The position numbers and the translations under genes were made by a program. This document shows positions 1 through 5,664 of a stretch of 10,143 bases of DNA, piece by piece. The first letter of the stretch is position 1; each line of letters opens with the position of its first letter. The stretch covers positions 45,224 through 55,366 of the forward strand of contig DHXK01000007.1 in assembly GCA_002413665.1 (NCBI GenBank). Direction: 5' to 3'. The stretch is from Legionellales bacterium UBA5158 (GTDB lineage Bacteria; Pseudomonadota; Gammaproteobacteria; DSM-16500). Below the pieces are notes generated by a model. The model saw only the letters and a program-made list of their open reading frames with translations. It was not told the DNA's origin and did no database searches.

Positions 1-1952
1 ATGAAGAAGTGGGTAAGCTTGCTCAGCTGTTTATAGAAAAAATAATCCCTAGTAAAACTAAAATTGTTAAACAAGATAATTTGATCGATAGCATTTATTT
101 TATTGCAGCTGGTAAGGCAGCAGTTCGTCGTAAAAATCCAGGGGATACAAAATCCGATGTAGTCGCAACACTTAGCGAAGGTGAAGCTATTGGATTAAGT
201 GAAATTGGATTCTATTCTACGACAGGAATCAGAGCTGCAACTGTTGTTGCATTAACTGATATGGTCGTAATACAAGCTGAACTTGAAACCCTTAATGGAT
301 TTTTAAAATCTCACCCCCAAATTAATACTAGTATGCAAGCTAATGCAGAAATCATGCTGCGCATGCTATTAATAAAAAATGCAACTCCCTTTGCAAAACT
401 AAGTGCAGAGAATATGCGTTGGTTAGCTGAACAAGTAACTGAAATAGCGCTGCCAAAAAATAATATTATTTTTAACAAAGGTGATTTAGGAGATTTTTGT
501 TACCTGATAAAATCAGGTGAAGTAGAAGTATTTATTTCGAATCCAGATAACACAGAGGCTTCCATTGCAACATTAAAAACCCCGATGGTGTTTGGAGAAG
601 CAGCATTATTATTAAACTTACCTCGCACTGCTTCAGCTCGTACACTACATGACACACAGTTAATTGCATTAAGCCGAGAGGCTATGCAACATATCACGAA
701 AAATGAAATACACGTCGGTGCTTCACTAAGTAATTTAGTAAAATTACGTTCGCGTCCTTTAAGGCTACCTAATATTGAAGCACATGTGCAAAAAGCTAGT
801 GACCAAGAAACTATAATTACATTACAAAATGCTAAAACAAATAGTTATTATCGCTTACAAGAAGAAGGATATTATATTTGGCAAATGCTAAATGGTAAAA
901 ATACATTACGTGATATTACCTTAACCTTTAATCGACAGTATGATGTGTTTGATAGTGAAATGATTACTGATTTTGTCATGGACTTGGAAGAAAGTGGTTT
1001 CATTGAAAACCTAACAGGCACTGATGAATCAAATAGAAAATTACAACCTGGATGGTTGAGAGTTATTACGCGCATTCAAAGTATTATGGAAGTATCAGTT
1101 GGATTTGGCGCCGTTGATAATTGGATAACTAAAACCTATCAAGCGGGAATTCATTACCTGTTTACTAAAACAGTTTTATATACGGGTGCTGCGATTGGAC
1201 TAGTGGGTTTTATATTGTTTCTCACGCACTTTAATACAAACATCACTACCTTTCGTGCCTCACATAACACCGGTTGGATTATTATTGCAGCAGTCTCGGG
1301 ATCCATGTTAACTATTTTTTTACATGAACTTGCACATGCTTACACTACAAAATTCTTTGGGCGAAAAGTAGCAAACTTTGGGATAGGTTGGTTTTGGATA
1401 GGACCTATTGCATTTTGTGATACCACAGATATGTGGTTAGCGACCCCTAAGCAAAGAATTTGGGTAGATCTTGCAGGTATGTGCATGGATTTGTTTCTGG
1501 GCGGTTTGGCCTGCGTGTTAGCATTGTTTACCACTAATGTTATTCTCATTCTGTTTTTGTGGTTATTCGCTTTATACCACTATCTAGCTATCTTTATTAA
1601 TATGACACCTATTATTGAATTAGATGGTTACTATGCATTAATGGATTTAACGGGCAAAGATAATTTAAGAGAATCCGCCATTGTTTGGTTAATTAGAGAT
1701 ATGAAAAAAACATGGAACAAACCTGCTTTACTTTGGCAACACAGATTAGATATTATTTATTGGTTAGCTTGTTTTACCTACTTAGGATTCAGTATCTTTA
1801 TCAATTATGTTGTGATTAATACGTTAATGGCAGGTGTTTCAAGTTCGCAACATCATTATCTAGGTTATGCTTTTACCCTCTTTGCTCTAATTATTTCTTT
1901 ACTGGGGGTTTGGGGTAAAATCCAAAAAAGTACAGCCTCACCCCCAGCGTAG
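1..1952 (+). CDS. cNMP-binding / PqqD-like / M50 zinc metalloprotease membrane protein (5' partial)
   Basis: Probably a membrane-embedded protease or peptide-processing protein controlled by a ligand or docking domain. The frame is open to the left edge (Glu-Glu precede the GTG at 9), no ribosome site is visible, and the first cNMP fold would lack its opening helix if it began there, so the true start lies upstream. Numbering from the GTG: a first, degenerate cNMP-binding domain (about 1-118); a second with an intact phosphate cassette (about 126-245; F195-G196-E197 and P205-R206-T207-A208-S209); a PqqD-like winged-helix region (about 254-336), a fold that binds peptide precursors in RiPP pathways; then several hydrophobic segments. 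H439-E-L-A-H443 is the HExxH zinc motif and L538-D539-G540 supplies the usual third ligand of the M50/site-2-protease family. Known relatives are annotated as putative peptide zinc metalloproteases. The substrate is unknown. It converges on a 50-residue peptide gene 10 nt away. Confidence 0.88.
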   Translation, partial: EEVGKLAQLFIEKIIPSKTKIVKQDNLIDSIYFIAAGKAAVRRKNPGDTKSDVVATLSEGEAIGLSEIGFYSTTGIRAATVVALTDMVVIQAELETLNGFLKSHPQINTSMQANAEIMLRMLLIKNATPFAKLSAENMRWLAEQVTEIALPKNNIIFNKGDLGDFCYLIKSGEVEVFISNPDNTEASIATLKTPMVFGEAALLLNLPRTASARTLHDTQLIALSREAMQHITKNEIHVGASLSNLVKLRSRPLRLPNIEAHVQKASDQETIITLQNAKTNSYYRLQEEGYYIWQMLNGKNTLRDITLTFNRQYDVFDSEMITDFVMDLEESGFIENLTGTDESNRKLQPGWLRVITRIQSIMEVSVGFGAVDNWITKTYQAGIHYLFTKTVLYTGAAIGLVGFILFLTHFNTNITTFRASHNTGWIIIAAVSGSMLTIFLHELAHAYTTKFFGRKVANFGIGWFWIGPIAFCDTTDMWLATPKQRIWVDLAGMCMDLFLGGLACVLALFTTNVILILFLWLFALYHYLAIFINMTPIIELDGYYALMDLTGKDNLRESAIVWLIRDMKKTWNKPALLWQHRLDIIYWLACFTYLGFSIFINYVVINTLMAGVSSSQHHYLGYAFTLFALIISLLGVWGKIQKSTASPPA

Positions 1953-1962
1953 AAATATTTAT

Positions 1963-2115
1963 TTATCCTTGAGCACCTCCACCACTCTTACTCTTTCTTG
2001 TTTCCAATTTAGCGCCTAGCTTTTTGCCCTTTTTAGTCTTACTATCGATTGCATTAACTTCAAGTTCTTTCTTTTGATTTTCGATCTTGGCATTTTGTTT
2101 TTTTTGTAGGTTCAT
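1963..2115 (-). CDS. 50-residue Lys-rich peptide with Gly-rich C-terminus (hypothetical; possible precursor peptide)
   Basis: I do not recognise this small gene. It starts with ATG at 2115-2113, preceded by a good ribosome site (GGAG, six bases before the ATG), and ends with TAA. It encodes MNLQKKQNAK... and ends SKSGGGAQG. It is very rich in Lys, with Gln, Asn and Glu, has no Cys and no hydrophobic segment, so it should be a small soluble, strongly basic peptide. A charged, helix-prone leader followed by a Gly-rich tail is the layout of many ribosomally made modified or exported peptides. It faces a protein carrying PqqD-like and M50 protease domains and lies downstream of a DUF1399-like gene on its own strand. 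A perfect TATAAT lies 50 bases upstream of its ATG. Function as a substrate or precursor is inference; it could instead be a nucleic-acid-binding micro-protein or a chance ORF. Confidence 0.62.
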   Translation of the reverse strand: MNLQKKQNAKIENQKKELEVNAIDSKTKKGKKLGAKLETRKSKSGGGAQG

Positions 2116-2164
2116 AATATTCTCCACATTAATAATACTGCTTAAAGAAGTAACTACCGCTTTA

Positions 2165-2170
2165 ATTATA
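2165..2170 (-). promoter_or_regulatory. -10 box of a candidate promoter for the 50-residue peptide
   Basis: Read on the minus strand this is an exact TATAAT. The best -35 candidate is weak (GCTACA with an 18-base spacer). It would give the peptide gene its own transcript with a leader of roughly 40 bases. The remainder of the gap (2116-2303) shows no other gene that I can support. Confidence 0.4.
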
Positions 2171-2303
2171 GGCGGCTTTTAAAGAAAATGTAGCGAAGAG
2201 GGAACAAACTCAGAACTATAAATTCTACTTAATCAATGTCTTATCAGCAGGCGTCAAAAAAATCTGACAATTACAGCTCAAAAATCAAGGTTGAAGGGAA
2301 TTT

Positions 2304-2759
2304 TCAAAGCCTCAATAACTTCAACAAGCTATAACAAAAAGAGTGATGTTGTGACCGCGTTGCAAATATAGGTTCACCGAATTCTATTTGATGTAAGTGT
2401 TGAGTCACTTCAAAAGCTTGGTTAAGATCCGCATGGTTTAAATGATGATCTACAATAAGATATGGGTAATGATGCAGATAGTTTCCAAAAATAGCATCAC
2501 AATCAATTAAGTACTTCCTAGTATCCAAAATATGATAATGCCAAAATTCATCAATATCTTCTGAGGGCGGCAATATAGCGTCACTGGGATATTTTTTGTT
2601 TAGATACAAGAAATTACAATATAACTTGGCAGTAGCCAATGCATCACTCATGCGCCAGCCACCATTTTTCACCATTTTTTCTATGATCATAGAAAAATCG
2701 ATAGAATAAATATAGTGATGGGCTTGCTCTAAAGAGGATGAGCGATCAGAAAGAGCCAT
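2304..2759 (-). CDS. glycine-rich domain-containing protein-like (DUF1399-type) protein
   Basis: A 151-residue soluble protein of unknown biochemical function. Numbering from the ATG at 2759: the core runs from about residue 17 to 110 and contains the family hallmark D70-E-F-W73-H74-Y-H76 followed by L78-D79-x-R81-K82-Y83. This conserved D-x-x-W-H-x-H-x-x-x-x-x-x-Y pattern is typical of the glycine-rich domain-containing protein-like (DUF1399, COG4278) family, known in plants as GRDP and in bacteria as short stand-alone proteins. The glycine-rich tail of plant members is absent. The many His residues (H14, H15, H74, H76 and a cluster near 95-107) could bind metal, but this is not established. 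No Shine-Dalgarno sequence precedes the chosen ATG; a well-placed one lies further up before a 23-codon frame that overlaps this start, so the true N-terminus is uncertain. It is transcribed towards the 50-residue peptide gene and may work with it. Confidence 0.7.
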   Translation of the reverse strand: MALSDRSSSLEQAHHYIYSIDFSMIIEKMVKNGGWRMSDALATAKLYCNFLYLNKKYPSDAILPPSEDIDEFWHYHILDTRKYLIDCDAIFGNYLHHYPYLIVDHHLNHADLNQAFEVTQHLHQIEFGEPIFATRSQHHSFCYSLLKLLRL

Positions 2760-2817
2760 GACAACAAGCAGGTTTTGCGAGTTTTTTTCTTAGGAAAATC
2801 GCGAGTAATTTTTTCAT
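2746..2817 (-). CDS. 23-codon leader frame overlapping the DUF1399-like gene (or its frameshifted true start)
   Basis: The ATG at 2817 has the best ribosome site in this neighbourhood (AAGGA, six bases before the ATG). The frame reads MKKLLAIFLRKK... and ends with TGA 12 bases inside the next gene. It crosses a run of seven A. Removing one A would join it in frame to the DUF1399-like protein and add 19 residues with a basic-hydrophobic start. Either it is a leader peptide that couples translation, or the annotated gene begins here and has a frameshift, by error, slippage or mutation. Confidence 0.35.
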   Translation of the reverse strand: MKKLLAIFLRKKLAKPACCHGSF

Positions 2818-2906
2818 TTTGAATCCTTAACGGGTATATTTAATCAAATTTGAAAGCATTTTAGCAAAATTAGCTTCGCAATGAAACAAGAGGGATGCTC
2901 GCTTAA

Positions 2907-2961
2907 GGTTGACAATAAAAACGATATGGTTGACAATAACAAGCACAAAGGTTGACAATAA
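2907..2961 (+). repeat. three direct repeats of GGTTGACAATAA (candidate operator / tandem promoters)
   Basis: Exact 12-base copies lie at 2907-2918, 2928-2939 and 2950-2961, with starts 21 and 22 bp apart (two helical turns), placing them on one face of the DNA. Each contains a consensus -35 hexamer (TTGACA) overlapping a fair -10 hexamer (GACAAT). The TTGACA of copy 1 is 17 bases from the GACAAT of copy 2, and that of copy 2 is 18 bases from the GACAAT of copy 3. The array may therefore be two interlocked promoters, binding sites for a regulator (plausibly the winged-helix protein just downstream), or both. It also sits between divergent genes. Confidence 0.7.
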
Positions 2962-2975
2962 AATTTGGGGGCCAG

Positions 2976-4019
2976 ATGATAAAGCTTCACGAGAGAGGTC
3001 AAGACATACGAAAATTTATCTTGAATCAAGTTGAAAAACATCCCAAAGATATAGGCAAAATAGCAGCCAAACACTTTGGCATAACCCGCCAAGCAATCAA
3101 CAAACATTTACAAAAATTAATCACGCAGCACGCATTAGTAGAAAGTGGGCAAACAAAAAATCGTACTTATAAACTCGCTCAACTCTGCGAATGGCAAAAG
3201 ACTTATAAGATTGCACCCGACTTAGCCGAGGACATTGTTTGGAGGAAGGATATAGAAATAGCACTGGGCAGTATGCCTGATAATGTTCTTAATATCTGGC
3301 ATTATGGCTTTACCGAAATGTTCAACAATGCGATAGATCACTCAGGCGGTTCTGAGATCGTGGTCCAAATAAGAAAAACAGCTATAAACACTGAAATATT
3401 GCTACGCGATGATGGATTAGGGATTTTCAAAAAAATTCAGATGGCATTAAATTTATTGGATGAGCGTCACGCCCTTCTTGAGCTTTCAAAAGGTAAGCTC
3501 ACGACTGATCCCAATCACCACAGTGGGCAAGGCATATTTTTCACATCTAGGATGGTTGACTCATATGATATTTTATCCGGTGGGGTCCATTTTTCGCATC
3601 AGTTTGAACAAGCCGAAGACTGGATATTAGAAAACAGTAACTTTGCTAGCGGAACAACCGTGTGGATGAAACTGGATAACCATACGGCACGCACAGCTAA
3701 AAAAATATTTGACCAATACACTTCCGGTGATGACTATGGTTTCAGCAAAACAATTGTTCCCGTAAAGCTTGCGCAGTACGGAAATGACAAATTAGTCTCT
3801 AGATCTGAGGCTAAAAGACTATTGGCAAGAATAGAGCTATTTGAAAATGTCATATTGGACTTCACTAATATAGATTCTATTGGACAAGCCTTCGCAGATG
3901 AAATTTTTAGAGTATTTGTACTTCAACATCCAAACATTAAACTTGAGTCAGCTCATGCGAATACCGAAGTAAAGCAAATGATTAAAAGAGCTCAATCAGG
4001 GTTACCAAGTGTGAAATAA
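2976..4019 (+). CDS. winged-helix / GHKL ATPase / STAS-like (DUF4325-like) regulator
   Basis: A 347-residue cytoplasmic protein, probably a transcriptional or partner-switching regulator. The ATG at 2976 is preferred over the in-frame TTG at 2952, because that TTG is inside a repeat while the ATG follows a G-rich, ribosome-site-like run. Domains: a winged helix-turn-helix, residues about 10-70 (recognition helix around T-R-Q-A-I-N-K-H); a histidine-kinase-like GHKL ATPase, about 85-235, with N-box E114-x-x-x-N118-A-x-x-H122, G1 box D146-G-L-G149 and G2 box G184-Q-G186; and a C-terminal STAS-like region, about 245-340 (L-D-F-T-N-I-D-S-I-G-Q-A-F-A-D-E-I). No phospho-acceptor His box or receiver domain is visible, so it is not a classical sensor kinase. 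The layout recalls SpoIIAB-like kinase and anti-sigma antagonist modules fused to DNA binding. Autoregulation through the upstream repeats is inference. It converges on mazF. Confidence 0.8.
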   Translation: MIKLHERGQDIRKFILNQVEKHPKDIGKIAAKHFGITRQAINKHLQKLITQHALVESGQTKNRTYKLAQLCEWQKTYKIAPDLAEDIVWRKDIEIALGSMPDNVLNIWHYGFTEMFNNAIDHSGGSEIVVQIRKTAINTEILLRDDGLGIFKKIQMALNLLDERHALLELSKGKLTTDPNHHSGQGIFFTSRMVDSYDILSGGVHFSHQFEQAEDWILENSNFASGTTVWMKLDNHTARTAKKIFDQYTSGDDYGFSKTIVPVKLAQYGNDKLVSRSEAKRLLARIELFENVILDFTNIDSIGQAFADEIFRVFVLQHPNIKLESAHANTEVKQMIKRAQSGLPSVK

Positions 4020-4025
4020 CAGTTA
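4011..4025. repeat. 15-bp direct repeat, left copy
   Basis: GTGAAATAACAGTTA occurs here and, exactly, at 4752-4766. This copy includes the last two codons and the stop of the ATPase gene. The two copies enclose the complete MazE/MazF unit with its promoter. Such repeats can be footprints of insertion or of recombination at a gene's 3' end. Confidence 0.6.
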
Positions 4026-4052
4026 CGATAAAACTTGCATGTTTTGCCGTTT

Positions 4053-4415
4053 TTATTCATCAAGCAATATGATCTGATTTAATAAGTCACAAGCAGTTGC
4101 GAACACTTCTTGTGGAGCTCGTTTCCAAGGATGAGATCTAGCGCTGCGCTCTCGCCAATCAAAGGACTTGGGTTGATGTGCTAAGACATAACTCACGACC
4201 CCTCTTTGTCCTTGGAATTTAACTGCGAATGGGTTAGTACTGTTATATTCTGCTGTCGTCATAGGCAAACCAATGACTATACCAGTCCGATGGTTAAACT
4301 TTTTTGGGGACAAAACCAACATGGGGTGCATGTCTCGCATTTCACGGCCACTCTGTGGGTTGTAATTGATCCAGATAATTTCAGCACGATCTGGCGCCCA
4401 AGCTTCCTTTGACAT
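4053..4415 (-). CDS. mazF: MazF/PemK-family toxin (type II toxin–antitoxin endoribonuclease)
   Basis: A 120-residue toxin of the usual MazF length. Members of this family cut RNA at short sequence motifs and are held inactive by MazE-type antitoxins. The start was set at ATG 4415-4413, because it overlaps the antitoxin stop as TAATG and follows a GGAG site; a longer frame to 4439 would run further into mazE. Visible family features are the opening strand D-R-A-E-I-I-W-I-N-Y-N-P, the H-P-M-L-V-L-S-P block, the G-L-P-M-T-T block (equivalent to P-C-T-T of E. coli MazF, holding the conserved Thr) and a late V-S-Y-V-L-A-H-Q-P-K-S-F-D-W. The position matching the catalytic Arg of the E. coli H-R-P motif reads His here, as I align it. 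The cleavage motif cannot be read from the sequence. The two genes should be translationally coupled. Confidence 0.92.
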   Translation of the reverse strand: MSKEAWAPDRAEIIWINYNPQSGREMRDMHPMLVLSPKKFNHRTGIVIGLPMTTAEYNSTNPFAVKFQGQRGVVSYVLAHQPKSFDWRERSARSHPWKRAPQEVFATACDLLNQIILLDE

Positions 4416-4669
4416 TAAAACTTCTCCAAACCAATACATCCAGATGGCATGACTTCACCACCATGTTTTTCTGGGTCAAACATCGCCAACCTGTCTTCCA
4501 AGGTCAGTTTCCGTTCGCCAGCAGGACTCACAATAACATTACCATCCTGCACAGCTAGCTCAACTGGCGTACCAACATGAAAATGAGCGCTGCGTGCAAC
4601 GGCTGAGGGAATTCGCACAGCAAGGCTATTTCCCCACTTTTGAACCGTTAAAATGACTACTTTGAGCAT
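4415..4669 (-). CDS. mazE: MazE/AbrB-family antitoxin
   Basis: An 84-residue antitoxin that should bind and neutralise the downstream MazF-type toxin and repress their shared promoter. The N-terminal swapped-hairpin (AbrB/SpoVT) DNA-binding fold is recognised by Q-K-W-G-N-S-L-A-V-R-I-P, almost identical to the K-R-W-G-N-S-P-A-V-R-I-P of E. coli MazE. The acidic C-terminal half (around L-T-L-E-D-R-L-A-M-F-D-P) is the expected toxin-binding tail. The ATG at 4669-4667 was chosen because a GGAG site lies eight bases before it and the family begins just ahead of the K-W-G-N-S motif; the open frame to 4738 would cross the promoter. Its base composition is richer in G+C than the flanks (30 of 60 bases in 4501-4560 against 18 of 60 in 7741-7800), consistent with recent acquisition. 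Confidence 0.93.
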   Translation of the reverse strand: MLKVVILTVQKWGNSLAVRIPSAVARSAHFHVGTPVELAVQDGNVIVSPAGERKLTLEDRLAMFDPEKHGGEVMPSGCIGLEKF

Positions 4670-4671
4670 GA

Positions 4672-4692
4672 GATACACTCCTATAATGTATC
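4672..4692. promoter_or_regulatory. inverted repeat over the mazE ribosome site (candidate second operator)
   Basis: GATACA and TGTATC arms separated by nine bases span the GGAG ribosome site of mazE. TAATGTATC inside it recurs at 4716-4724, so the same protein may bind both places. Confidence 0.5.
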
Positions 4693-4696
4693 TACA

Positions 4697-4725
4697 AGTA
4701 TAGACGCAAACCTGTAATGTATCAA
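4697..4725 (-). promoter_or_regulatory. mazEF promoter
   Basis: On the minus strand TTGATA (4725-4720) and TATACT (4702-4697) are separated by exactly 17 bases, giving a strong sigma-70-type promoter about 30 bases upstream of the mazE ATG. Its -35 box is buried in the palindrome at 4718-4737, so repressor binding would block polymerase. Confidence 0.75.
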
Positions 4726-4737
4726 CATGTTTATACA
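4718..4737. promoter_or_regulatory. 20-bp palindrome, candidate MazE/MazEF operator
   Basis: TGTATCAACATGTTTATACA is a palindrome with 9 of 10 positions paired between its halves. It overlaps the mazEF -35 box. MazE-type antitoxins are known to bind palindromes at their own promoters, so autorepression is the likely role. Confidence 0.65.
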
Positions 4738-4745
4738 TTTTTAAT

Positions 4746-4782
4746 GCTGAAGTGAAATAACAGTTATTTAAGCTTCTTCAGC
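4746..4782. other. two-tier hairpin upstream of proC
   Basis: GCTGAAG (4746-4752) pairs with CTTCAGC (4776-4782). Inside it AAATAA (4755-4760) pairs with TTATTT (4764-4769). No T-run follows on either strand, so it is not a standard terminator. It contains the right copy of the 15-bp direct repeat. Confidence 0.45.
4752..4766. repeat. 15-bp direct repeat, right copy
   Basis: Exact copy of 4011-4025 (GTGAAATAACAGTTA), on the promoter side of mazEF. Beyond the 15 bp, both copies are preceded by AAG-like bases if a two-base gap is allowed. Confidence 0.6.
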
Positions 4783-4830
4783 AAATCATGATATCCTTAT
4801 CACCCTTGTGTTTCATGGATAAAACGCTAT

Positions 4831-5664
4831 ATGAAGACACCACCCACTATCTGCATTATTGGTAGCGGCAACATGGGCTCTAGCCTCATTGGAGGTCTCA
4901 TTGCCAATGGTCATCCCACCAATAAACTATGGGTAGCAGATCCCTCCCCCGCAAGTCTTGCGCACATTGCTGAAAAATGGGGCGTAAACACTACTACTGA
5001 CAACGCTACTGCAATAAAAGATGCAAATATCGCTATCTTTGCAGTGAAGCCAAACATTTTACACACTATAGCCTTAGAGCTAGCACCTTACATTCAAGAG
5101 CAACAAACCTTAGTTATATCCGTCGCAGCCGGTGTCCGTGTCAGTAGTTTGTCCGCTTGGTTAGGCAATCAAATCGCTATCATACGCAGCATGCCAAATA
5201 CCCCTGCACTCATAGGATGTGGTGCCACTGCTTTATACGCGAATCCTCATGTCAACGCTCAACAGCTCGAAGAAGCTGAAACTATTTTACGTGCGGTGGG
5301 ATTGGTAGTTTGGATAGAAGACGAAACCTTAATGGATGCCATTACTGCATTGTCGGGTAGCGGACCGGCCTATTTTTTCTTTATGATGGAAGCGTTACAA
5401 CAAGCTGGGGAAAGCCTAGGTTTACCCAAAGATATTGCGCGCATATTGACACTGCAAACTGCATTGGGTGCTTCACGCATGGCCTTAGAAAGCAAAGAAT
5501 CTCTCTCAGAATTACGTAAACGAGTTACCTCGCCTGGTGGCACTACTGAAAAAGCCTTGCAGGTTTTAACAGACTCTAACCTTCAAGCAATATTTCAGGA
5601 TGCGATACTTGCCGCCAAAAATCGTTCTGAAGAATTAGCCAATCAATTAGCGGAGTCATCTTAA
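4831..5664 (+). CDS. proC: pyrroline-5-carboxylate reductase
   Basis: Catalyses the last step of proline synthesis, reducing 1-pyrroline-5-carboxylate to L-proline with NAD(P)H in the cytoplasm. At 277 residues it has normal family length. The N-terminal Rossmann fold carries G11-S-G13-N-M-G16. The S-M-P-N-T-P segment near residue 125 and the C-terminal signature L174-S-G-S-G-P-A180, continuing to V232-T-S-P-G-G-T-T239, form the dimer and substrate-binding core. The ATG at 4831 puts the Rossmann motif at the usual distance from the N-terminus, although the ribosome site before it is poor. Its TAA overlaps the yggT ATG (TAATG), so the two are translationally coupled. The PLP-binding yggS that often precedes proC in gammaproteobacteria is not here; the accessory block lies there instead. 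Confidence 0.96.
   Translation: MKTPPTICIIGSGNMGSSLIGGLIANGHPTNKLWVADPSPASLAHIAEKWGVNTTTDNATAIKDANIAIFAVKPNILHTIALELAPYIQEQQTLVISVAAGVRVSSLSAWLGNQIAIIRSMPNTPALIGCGATALYANPHVNAQQLEEAETILRAVGLVVWIEDETLMDAITALSGSGPAYFFFMMEALQQAGESLGLPKDIARILTLQTALGASRMALESKESLSELRKRVTSPGGTTEKALQVLTDSNLQAIFQDAILAAKNRSEELANQLAESS

Noticed and set aside
9..11. GTG at 9 as the true start of the M50 protein
   Set aside because: There is no room for or sign of a ribosome site, the frame is open to the edge, and the first cNMP fold would lack its opening helix.
2844..2853. TCAAATTTGA perfect palindrome as an operator
   Set aside because: Ten AT-rich bases occur easily by chance in this composition and nothing else supports it.
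2952..2975. TTG start for the winged-helix ATPase protein
   Set aside because: This TTG is part of the third direct repeat and of a -10-like box; the ATG at 2976 follows a G-rich ribosome-like site.
4020..4052. AAAAC/GTTTT hairpin between the ATPase gene and mazF as a terminator
   Set aside because: The stem is only five AT-rich pairs and not convincing.
4416..4439. Longer MazF start at 4439
   Set aside because: The 4415 ATG forms TAATG with the mazE stop, has a GGAG site and matches family length.
4682..4687. Plus-strand TATAAT as a promoter towards proC
   Set aside because: No matching -35 box is visible and it is explained by the mazEF operator repeat TAATGTATC.
4670..4738. Longer MazE start at 4738
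   Set aside because: It would run through the promoter and operator; the ATG at 4669 has a ribosome site and the family N-terminus.
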